Of a stretch of 18,004 nucleotides of DNA, positions 6,092-15,100 are shown one piece after another. The translations under genes were made by a program, and so were the position numbers. Source of the DNA: M3007 sp964539805 (GTDB lineage: Bacteria; Bacteroidota; Bacteroidia; Chitinophagales; Saprospiraceae); assembly GCA_964539805.1 (NCBI GenBank), contig CAZIKN010000112.1, positions 1 to 18,004 on the forward strand. Reading direction: 5' to 3'. A model generated the notes under the pieces. It saw nothing but the letters and a program-made list of their open reading frames with translations. It did no database searches and was not told the DNA's origin. Within the stretch, counting starts at the first letter, position 1. Each line of letters starts with the position of its first letter.

Positions 6092-7591
6092 ATGCAAGTA
6101 TTAAAAGAATTAGCTTATGTTTTAAACAAAAACAACCTCCAACCTTTAGGGGCTTCAGGCCAAAGTATGGAAAAAGGGTCAAAAATGGCAACTTTTTACG
6201 ATGGCATCCTAAAGGGCAAGTATGACAATGACGAGCAGGCGGCAATGGCACTTTATGGCGATCCAGGTGCTGCGGGCTATCGAAAGATGAAATCCGATCT
6301 ATTGGAGCGCATGATCAATACAGTATCCAATATTGATGCCCGCCAACAGCATTTCACGGATTATCAAAAGGCATATTACGAATGCCATCAGCAATGGGTA
6401 GCCGTAAAAGTACTGACGGGCCAGAACGCCAATACTGCTGCTATTGCGCTGGCGGCAAAGTTGCTTCGGCAGGTAGAAAAATATGAATTCACGCTGCTGG
6501 CCATGGATGTGTCTTCATATTTGCGCATTCAGTACAGCATACGGGAAAGCAACGATAAAAAATTTAAGGAAATGACGGCGTCTTTTGATCATTACAGGCG
6601 ATTGTACGATGCCGAGAATACAGCAGAGCACATTTACACGATGTTATCCTCTCAAAGTTTGAACAATAGATCCAGTCATTCATCCATACAAGGAGCAGCT
6701 CAAAAAGGATTTGCAGAAATAGCACCATATCTTGAAATATATCAGAGCAACAAGCTGCATTTGTATGGCCGATTGATTGAGTTTTTGATGTACAGCTCCG
6801 CCCATGATTACCACAAGTCTCTTGCCTGTTGTGAGCGCACCATTGCTTTTTTCAAGGCAAAGCCATTTACAGCAAATGCACCGCTTCAAATTTTCATGTA
6901 TGAACAACTGATCTGTCAGGTACAATTGCGAATGTTTGATGAAGGCCGTGCAACAGCAGATGCTTGTGCGACCTTGATGGCCGAAGGCTCGTTCAATTGG
7001 TTTAAGTACCGGGAATTGTCCCTTCAGCTGTGCTTTCATTCTGGCCATTTTGAAGAGGCTGCTGATATACTGGCCAAAAGTATAGAGCATGCCAGGTTCC
7101 CTTACCTGCCAGAAAACACGCAGGAGATTTGGCGTATTTATGAGGCTTATATTCATTATTTGGTGTTGGTCAAAAAATTACCAACACCACCCAAAACAGG
7201 CAAGTTCAAGGTGGGCAAATTTATGAACGAGATGCCTATTTATACGAAAGATAAGGAAGGAGTCAATATTGCCATTGTTGTTATTCAGTATTTGCTCCTT
7301 TTGGCAGAAGGCAAAGCAGCTCAGATTATTGACCGGGCCAGTGTAATTGACCAATATGCCTATCGGCACATGGGCGGTGAACACACCAGGAGGAGTCTCA
7401 ACTTTTTTAAGATGTTGGTCCAAATTCCTTCCGGGCAATTTGAGCGCAAATTAGTGCAAAAAAAAGCCGCCAAATATTTGGAAGCCTTGTTGGATATGCC
7501 CTTGGACGTAGCCAACCAGACGTTTGAAGTGGAAGTTATCCCTTATGAAATGCTTTGGGATATTATTTTGGACAGCCTGACCAACAAATAA
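6092..7591 (+). CDS. Unknown helical protein, paralogue 2
   Basis: This 499-residue protein is a second member of the family seen at 4164. It is soluble-looking and alpha-helical, without signal peptide or membrane spans. It shares PLQIFMYEQLICQVQLR, EGSFNWFKYRE, IWRIYEAYIHYL and the C-terminal FEVEVIPYEMLW (about residues 479-489) with paralogue 1. ATG 6092 (MQVLKELAYVLN) is chosen because it aligns with paralogue 1 (MRELIEIVQVLN); an upstream TTG at 6074 would add only six residues. DNA similarity between the two copies is low, so the duplication is old. It lies downstream of a 420-base structured spacer and is followed by a strong terminator, so it is probably its own transcription unit. 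Function is unknown. Confidence 0.85.
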   Translation: MQVLKELAYVLNKNNLQPLGASGQSMEKGSKMATFYDGILKGKYDNDEQAAMALYGDPGAAGYRKMKSDLLERMINTVSNIDARQQHFTDYQKAYYECHQQWVAVKVLTGQNANTAAIALAAKLLRQVEKYEFTLLAMDVSSYLRIQYSIRESNDKKFKEMTASFDHYRRLYDAENTAEHIYTMLSSQSLNNRSSHSSIQGAAQKGFAEIAPYLEIYQSNKLHLYGRLIEFLMYSSAHDYHKSLACCERTIAFFKAKPFTANAPLQIFMYEQLICQVQLRMFDEGRATADACATLMAEGSFNWFKYRELSLQLCFHSGHFEEAADILAKSIEHARFPYLPENTQEIWRIYEAYIHYLVLVKKLPTPPKTGKFKVGKFMNEMPIYTKDKEGVNIAIVVIQYLLLLAEGKAAQIIDRASVIDQYAYRHMGGEHTRRSLNFFKMLVQIPSGQFERKLVQKKAAKYLEALLDMPLDVANQTFEVEVIPYEMLWDIILDSLTNK

Positions 7592-7688
7592 TAGCCATAC
7601 CGCTAACGAAGTGCCCGTAAATATTGCCCCCAACTGTAGTTTTTCTTCACACGAATAGTTTCCCGCATTACATATTAATCCTTTTTTT

Positions 7689-7721
7689 AAGGCTTGGTCT
7701 TGCTGACCAAGCCTTTTTTTT
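7689..7721 (+). terminator. Strong intrinsic terminator after paralogue 2
   Basis: AAGGCTTGGTC (7689-7699) pairs perfectly with GACCAAGCCTT (7705-7715) around TTGCT, and the T-run continues to 7721. It lies 98 bases after the stop at 7591. It ends the paralogue 2 transcript. Confidence 0.93.
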
Positions 7722-7934
7722 ACCTGAAAACATCTATCACATAATATTTTTTTATCAACCAAGGTAACAAAAAACTCCAAAAAAAGGAATATAAAATATT
7801 GATTAACAAGAATATATACTTAATCTACACTTCAAAAGCCTTCAATTTAAGGTAACAAAACGCGCAGAACTGTAATTGGCCTGACGCTATTCCCGCCGGA
7901 CATTTGTGACATCATTTTAATCAAACAATATGTC
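7722..7934. other. AT-rich spacer, no gene seen
   Basis: Between the terminator and the small ORF at 7935 I see only A/T-rich sequence. GGTAACAAAA words occur near 7763 and 7851. No exact TAnnTTTG element was found; ACATTTG near 7900 lacks the leading TA. Confidence 0.6.
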
Positions 7935-8024
7935 ATGAAAAGAAAAGTTACCGCCAGCATCAACCTATTTGCCACTACAGATTCAAGGCCTTTTTCAAAA
8001 GGAATTGACACCACAGTGATCTAA
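7935..8024 (+). CDS. 29-codon ORF with MKRKVT start, possible remnant
   Basis: ATG 7935 opens MKRKVTASINLFATTDSRPF and ends at TAA 8024 after 29 codons. The start closely matches that of the giant gene at 8922 (MKRKLTMRHF), and both ATGs follow a similar AATCAAACA stretch (20-35 bases upstream). It may be a short expressed peptide, or the decayed 5' end of another large surface-protein gene. No domain can be named. The next ORF starts 36 bases later. Confidence 0.3.
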   Translation: MKRKVTASINLFATTDSRPFSKGIDTTVI

Positions 8025-8060
8025 ATTATTACATCGTTTAATCCCCCCTTCGCAACAAAC

Positions 8061-8525
8061 ATGAATGGTATATCCACTCAAAGTGTAATAACTTTAGAAC
8101 AGGCAAACTGTGTTATTTCAGGATTTAACAGAGAAATTGTAGAAGTCGTTTTTGGCACTCCCAGTAAAAATTGTTCAGGCATGGGCATTTGTATGGTTGC
8201 AAAGCGCAACTCCTCCATCATGCAGAGGATCATTTGCCCAAGTGTGTTGTCAAGCATAAAGTATGTAAGCCAGCACACTGTGAGTTTTGAGTTTGACAGG
8301 GACGATCTTGACCCTGCAATCATCATGCGACGATTTCTTGATCCCTTTTTTTTGGTTGAGGAATCTTTTGCATTGCCAATTTACCTTGTCCGCAAATGGT
8401 CATTAAATACCCGTTGGGTTTCAGCCGGGGTATATCCTGTACTATTTCAGGACAACAGCTGGCGCATTCAGTTCAACCTGGATTATTCTTGCAAACGCGC
8501 ATCGTTTAAAACCTTTTTGAGTTGA
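8061..8525 (+). CDS. Unknown 154-residue protein with CSGMGIC motif
   Basis: I do not recognise this family by name. The frame encodes 154 residues from ATG 8061 with no signal peptide or membrane helix. The N-terminal third contains GTPSKNCSGMGICMV (32-46), with Cys38 and Cys44 in a tight C-x5-C pair, and a further Cys at about 59. The C-terminal half has aromatic-rich strands (FALPIYLVRKW, GVYPVLFQ, WRIQFNL). The close cysteines could bind a metal or form a redox pair, but this is not shown. It stands alone between the paralogue pair and the giant surface-protein gene. Codon content is ordinary, and the absence of longer competing frames supports it as real. Confidence 0.65.
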   Translation: MNGISTQSVITLEQANCVISGFNREIVEVVFGTPSKNCSGMGICMVAKRNSSIMQRIICPSVLSSIKYVSQHTVSFEFDRDDLDPAIIMRRFLDPFFLVEESFALPIYLVRKWSLNTRWVSAGVYPVLFQDNSWRIQFNLDYSCKRASFKTFLS

Positions 8526-8611
8526 TGATAGCATAAAATATATAGGATGTCAATGATTGTTTTCAATCAGCATTGCATCAAAAAAAATATACTTTCACGA
8601 GTACACAGCAA

Positions 8612-8774
8612 ATACCCGGTAATTTCTCGCCACTTGAGGCGGGGAAATGGGTAAAAAAAGTTCTGGCCATTTGACGATGTAACATCGTCAAACCAGCCCG
8701 TCTCTCACGGAATTTATATGAGATCGAAGAAGATAACCCGCTCCCCTGCAAACGTGCAGGGGAACGGTCTCTTC
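8612..8774 (+). ncRNA. Candidate structured RNA or 5' leader
   Basis: This GC-rich island lies in an otherwise AT-rich spacer before the giant gene and holds three stem-loops. First, ATTTCTCGCC pairs with GGCGGGGAAAT (bulged), inside ACCC/GGGT, at about 8616-8653. Second, TTTGACGATGT (8670-8680) and ACATCGTCAAA (8682-8692) are perfect complements around one A, flanked by CTGG/CCAG. Third, TCCCCTGCA (8742-8750) pairs with TGCAGGGGA (8755-8763) around AACG, extended by ACC/GGT and GAAGA/TCTTC to 8726-8774. No known riboswitch core was recognised and no T-run follows the third stem. The near-palindrome could instead be a DNA operator. It ends about 150 bases before ATG 8922. Confidence 0.45.
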
Positions 8775-8921
8775 ATGCCCAAACCTAAGGATTAGTGGGT
8801 GTTACAATGTTCACCACGTATAATAATACAAATTAAACGACATAGTGATTTCAATAGAAATCATAGTTTTTTTATACAAAATATGCATTCAATCAAACAT
8901 CAATAGTATTCATTTAATTTC

Positions 8922-9140
8922 ATGAAAAGAAAGTTAACGATGAGACATTTTTACCCTAAACCATCCCATATTACCGGGATATTCGCGGTGTTAAGTGCCA
9001 TCTTGAAATGGCCGGAAGGCCTTAGAGGGAGGCATGGCACCTTTTTTCAAACTATGAGGCACTCAAAATACAAATCCGTATTTAGGGTGGCCATTTGCCT
9101 GTTACTTTTTTCTACAATGCTTACTGTAACTGTTGACGCT
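8922..9140 (+). other. Extended N-terminus and signal peptide of giant protein
   Basis: From ATG 9054 the protein reads MRHSKYKSVFRVAICLLLFS, a basic n-region and hydrophobic core, with a likely signal peptidase I cut after VDA (residue 73), before QQITG. Starting at 8922 adds 44 residues before this, with their own short hydrophobic stretch (ITGIFAVLSAILKW). Either 9054 is the true start, or this is an unusually long signal region. The similar MKRK start at 7935 favours use of 8922 in this genome. Confidence 0.65.
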
Positions 9141-12100
9141 CAACAGATTACAGGTATCGTATTTTATGATGGTGACAGGGATGGCATTAAGGATGCCACA
9201 GAGGTGGGATACCATGGTATCACCGTCAGAGCGTACAACTCCGCCAATGGATTGGTGTCCAGTGGCACTACGGCTATTTCAACAGGAGCCTACACCCTGG
9301 CTGGCTTAACTGCCGGGCAATCCTATCGGATAGAATATGAGGTTCCCGAGGGCTTTTCAGCTTCTGTTTTGGGTACCAATTCCAAGACAATCATCCAGTT
9401 TGCAGCGGCGGGATCCACTAATGTCAACCTGGGCATTTATGTTCCCTCGCAGATATGTGGTGATGGTGAGCCGCGTGTGGTGGTCGGTTGTGGCCTGTTT
9501 GCGGGTTATCCTTATTGCGGCGTTGATCCCAGCGCAGGCGGAGAAATAACCGTGGCCTCCTGGATGTACAATGATCGTCAGGCAGTAGGAGATGCAACTA
9601 TAGGCGCGCATGATGAAGATTTGAAATATACCAATGTAGGTGTACCCATGGGCATGGGCGTAAAAGCAGGCACGCAACTTGTCTTTATGTCAACGGTAGC
9701 CTCCCCGGTTACAGCGGTATTCCCTAATGCACCCGATGGATTTGGTGCTATATACGTGATGAATTACAGTGGCCCCAGCAAAGCATTTGTGAACTACAAA
9801 TTGCTCATGAAGCTGACCGATATTCCAGGCATAAACATGGATCCCAACAACAGACCCTTTTTCGGGGAATACGGATTGGGTGGTTTGGATTTGACGGAAG
9901 ATGGCAAAACAATGTATATTGTCAATATGGGTGAAAGGAATTTGGTCCGAGTGGACGTAAGTGGTGTGGATTACAACAATTTACCTGCTACCGCCCCAAC
10001 AGCTGCAAATGTTACGGAAATTGCTATCCCTAATACCTTCTCTTGCCCAAACGGCGTACTCCGGCCTGGTGCCTTAAAGCAATACAGGGGAAAATTCTAC
10101 GTGGGCTGTATTTGTGATGGCAGCAGCGGCGCTGCGGCCGATCTGGAAGCCAAGGTTTTGTGTTATGATCCAAACAATGGCAGCTGGACAGAAGTGTTGA
10201 CCTGGCAACCAGAAGCGTATAATGCAGGTGGCATACAAGCACAGGGCCTTACGCACCGCCAATGGGAAACACCTGAGGACAACTCTCTTTTCTGGTTGGC
10301 CCCCAACCATTCGGCCTATATTTATCCGTTTTTTGTTGATATTGGTTTTGATGATACCGGCTCTATGTTGTTGGGTATCTTGAACAAAAAACTGATGAAC
10401 ATCCTTTCTTTTTGGGATACGGGCTATATTTTACGCAGTTTCCGCAATGCGGACGGGACATTTACCCTGGAAAACAATGGCGCCAGCGGCCCCTACAGTG
10501 CTGGTGGCCCTCGTAATTACAACGGTGCTGATGGCCCCGGGGGAAAATGGTTTTTTGATCAGGCCATTGTCAATGCAACCCATAACTACACTTTTGCTGG
10601 AGGTATATGGGTGCCGCCAGGCACTCAGGAAGTGGTATCCGGTGCAGGTGACCCCATCTCTATCTGTGCTTTTGGTGCCCGCTACTACAACTGGACCACA
10701 GGTCAGATACAGGGCGGTAAAAACCTTGCAAATGCCAAAATATCACGTGTAACGGGCCTGGATGTGATCTGTGAGGAAGTACCCATTGAAGTGGGCAACC
10801 GCGTATGGGCGGATGTCAACAACAATGGTATTCAGGATCCTGGCGAGCCAGGCATCAATGACGTCACGGTGCAATTAAAATCTGCCAACGGTGATCTCTT
10901 GTCCACCACCACAACATCAGGCAATGGTGACTATATTTTCACCACCTCCAATGTACCCGACGGTGACCCTGTTACCCCCGGCAATCAGCCGGGTCTAAGG
11001 CCCTCTACGGATTACGTGATCTGTGTGCCAGGTGCGGAATTTGATCCCGGCAATACCTTGTCAAAACATATCTTGACCTTGGTCAATGTGGTAGGCAGTG
11101 GCCTGGCAGATGAAAGTGATAATGATGCTACCCAACAGCCCAACTCGGACTTGGTTATCAATTTTACCACAGGTATTACGGGACAAAATGACCATGCCTA
11201 TGATATTGGTCTTGTGCCGCCTGACTGGGGCGATCTGCCCGATACCTATAAAACCACCGATGTTTCTGGCGGCCCAAGCCACACGATAACCCCTAACCTC
11301 AAAATAGGGGCCTGTGTGGATGGCGAATCCAGTGGCCAGCCCGACGTTATGGCTGGCCAGATGAGCGGTGGTGATGACTTCAATTCCTCACTTCCTGTTG
11401 CTGGCACCTGTGTCGGTGGCGATGACGAGGACGGTATTGAGTTCATTACGCCATTAATACCTGGTGAAGAAGCCTGTATCCGCATTTCTGTGATGAACAA
11501 CACGGCATCCAATGCTTACCTGAAAGCCTGGATTGATTGGGATGGGAGCGGTGCTTTTGACAATGGCGAAGAAGTAAATACCGGTGATTTCGCAACTACA
11601 GGATTTACCATTCCCAATACTGGTCAATACAATGGTATTGTGTGTTTCACGGTTCCATCCAATGCTACCTTTGGCAATGGGGCGGCGTTTGCCCGTTTCC
11701 GTTTATCGCCGACTGACAACATCAGTTTTGATGGCGATGGCGGATGGGGTGAAGTGGAAGACTATAAAGTTACCTTGTACAAAATAGGTAACATAGTGTG
11801 GAATGATTATAACAACAATGGTCAGCAAAACACCAATGAAGTAGGTATAAACGGGGTCACCGTGCAACTGATCTACTTTGGCTTGGATGGCGTTGCTGGA
11901 GGTTCCAATGCTAACGCAGACATTACCTATACGACCACGACATCCAACATGGGCACCAATGGCATGTACATGTTCCCTGCCCTGATACCTGGTGCGTACA
12001 AACTCAGTGTACCAACTGCTCCTCCGGGAGGTTTCTTGCCTACTCAGTTGAATGTCAACCCTGACGCGACGGATGCTGACGACCCCACAGGCATAATGGT

Positions 12101-15100
12101 CATGCTGCCCAATGTTCCCAACCTGCCCCAGAATGAGTCAGGTCTTGGAGACGTCCCAAATGACCTCTCATATCCTGATATAAACAACAACCTCACCTTT
12201 GACTTTGGTTATATTCAACGGGATTATGGTGATTTGCCCGATTTGTACAATACCCTTAGCGGAAACAACGGCCCTTCGCACGTCGTAAGTCCTTTGTTGA
12301 AAATAGGCTCTTGCATTGATGCGGAGGACAATGGCAACCCGGAAACGAAGGCCGGCAAAACCACGGCCGGAGACGACAACTCAACGGGTTTCGGCCCCAC
12401 GGGCAATGCCTCCAACTGTGGTGATGACGAAGATGGCATTGACTATGCCACCGTTCCACTCTTTATTGTAACCCAGCAGACGCTGCTGGATATTCCGGTG
12501 ATGAATACAACGGGCACCACAGCCAAGTTGACCGTTTTTATAGATTTTAACAACAATGGCTCTTTTGGTGTTGGTGAAATGTTTTCAACTACCGTCAACA
12601 ACAACGATCCTACAGCCCAAGTTGCTATAGATGTTCCCGGCAATGCTGTTGTGGGCCAGGATCTGGGCTTCCGTATCCGTTTGGCCACGGATGCTGCCGA
12701 ATCAATGGTAGCCACGGGGCCAGCCAGAACGGGCGAGGTAGAGGATTATGTCATTCAAGTAATCGGTTATGATTACGGGGATTTGCCTGACACCTATAGT
12801 ACCTTGGAACCCAACGCACCCAAACACATCATCTCCAATAACCTGAAATTGGGTGCCAGTGTTGACGCTGAAATTGATGGCAATCCAGAAGCAATGGCGG
12901 GTCAAATGACTGGCGGTGATGATGCCGATCCAGGATTGGTTACCTTTGGCACATCCTCTCCCGCTGGCGATGATGAAAACGGCGTTATGTTTGTATCCCC
13001 TCTGATTCCGGGTGCCTCTGCAACTATCATGGTAGATGCCATGAATATGACAGGCGCCAATGCCACCCTTCAGGGCTGGATTGACTGGAACGGTGATGGC
13101 GACTTTGATTTGCCTGCCGAGGCACTCGTATTTACCAATGCCAATGGCGGACTTGTACCAAGTCCTGCTGGTCTTAGCGGCGCAAAATTAACTTTCAATG
13201 TGCCTTCAACTGCCGTTTTTGCCCCGGGTGGAGCAGCTTTTGTCCGCTTTAGGCTTTCTCCTGCCGGAAATTTAGCCCCTGATGCGCAGCCCGATCCCGT
13301 GCCTTTCGGCGAGATAGAGGATTATAAAGTTACCTTGGGCAAATTAGGCAATTTAGTCTTTGAAGACCGCAACTTTAATGGTCAACAAGACCCCGGTGAA
13401 CCGGGCATAGATGGAGTTAATGTTAGCCTTACCTGGTTGGGTCCCGATGGTGCTATCGGAGGTGGTGACGATGTGGTATATCCAACACTCACAACAGGAA
13501 GCACAGGTTTTGACCCAGGAGAATACTACTACTGTGGCCTGATTGATGGGCCTGATCAAGCAGACAACAGGTATAAACTGACCTATACAACCCCGGCCAA
13601 CATGACCCCAACAAGGGACAATGAAGGCCCGCAACAATCTGATAGCGATGGCTCGATCTCAGGCATGAACTTGAACATGGCCATGGAAACCTTTGAGTTT
13701 TTGTTTCCAACCCCGGTAACAGAGCAAGGTACAGGCGATGAAGGTTTCCCGGGCGTGGGCAATTTCCCTGACGATCAGACGGATGAGACCCACGATCAGG
13801 GTTTCGCCTTCCTTGACTATGGTGACTTGCCTCAAACGCCACCAAACGATGATTTCAACACCACCATGCAAGAAAATGGTGCGGTACACGTCATCACGCC
13901 CAATTTCAAACTTGGTGCCACGGTAGATGCGGAACAAGATGGCGCTCCAAGTGCAAACGCCGATGGCGATGGTGCAGATGAAGACGGTATAGTGTTCGCC
14001 ACGCCGCTGATCCCTGGCAACAATGCATCGATCAACGTAACTGCCATGAACATGACAGGTACTGATGCTACCCTTCAAGGTTGGATTGACTGGAACGGAA
14101 ACGGAATTTTGGAAAATACAGAAGAATTATCCTTCACCAACAATGGTAGCGTGCCTTCACCCCTAGGTGTAAGTAATGCATCCTTTAGTTTCCCTGTACC
14201 ATCTAATGCAACATTCAATGATGGGATGGTGTATGCCCGATTCCGCCTTTCACTAACCAATGGTTTAAGCCCCGACGGACCCTCAAAATATGATGTGTCC
14301 ACAGTGGTACCTCAAGGTGAAGTGGAAGATTACAAACTTAATGTGGCCAAAATCGGCAACCTCGTATGGGAAGATCGTGACTTTGACGGAGCACAGGATG
14401 CCCCTGCTGATGAACCTGGTATCAACGGTGTGACGGTCACCCTGACTTGGGCCGGCCCGAACAATACCATTGACAACGGTGGCGATGACGTGACCTACGC
14501 CGTACTGTCCACAGGTGGCCCAAAAGGAAGCGGCGGAAATTTTGACCAAGGCGAGTACTATTACTGCGGCCTTATCAACGGTACCTACAAAATAACCTAC
14601 ACGACGCCAACGGACATGACGCCTGCTCGATCCAACCAAGCTGGTGACAACGAACTGGATTCCGATGGGCTCATAACAGGAATGGATCTGACCATGGCAA
14701 TGGAGACCTTCACCATTGCCAATGTAACCAACCTGCCCACAGGCGAAACGGGCAACGGAGACAGCGGCAATACCGGAGTCGGTGGATTCCCTGATGGACA
14801 AACAGACGAAACACACGATCAAGGCTTTGCCTATTTGGATTATGGTGACCTGCCGGAAACAGGCAACGGTGATGATTTCAATACTACCATGGCTCAAGGC
14901 GGTGCAGTACATGTCGTTATCCCCGGCTTCAAACTCGGTGCATCTGCAGATGGCGACCGTGATGGATCACCCGGTACCACCGCTGACGGCGACGACCTGT
15001 CAGATGGCTCGGATGATGAAGATGGTGTCGCTTTTGTTACACCTTTGATTCCAGGCAACAATGCCACCGTATCGGTTACAACTATGAATTCATTGGCGAA

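Noticed and set aside
8555..8575. GATTG-TTTT-CAATC hairpin after the 154-residue ORF as a terminator
   Set aside because: Only five pairs and no following T-run on the + strand.
12700..12760. Possible frameshift in the giant gene near 12720
   Set aside because: Rereading the junction gives TGPARTGEVEDY in the same frame before and after, so the frame is intact.
13489..14912. Long minus-strand frames opposite the giant gene
   Set aside because: They recur at equal positions in each repeat module, which is expected from the repetitive coding strand, and show no domain pattern.
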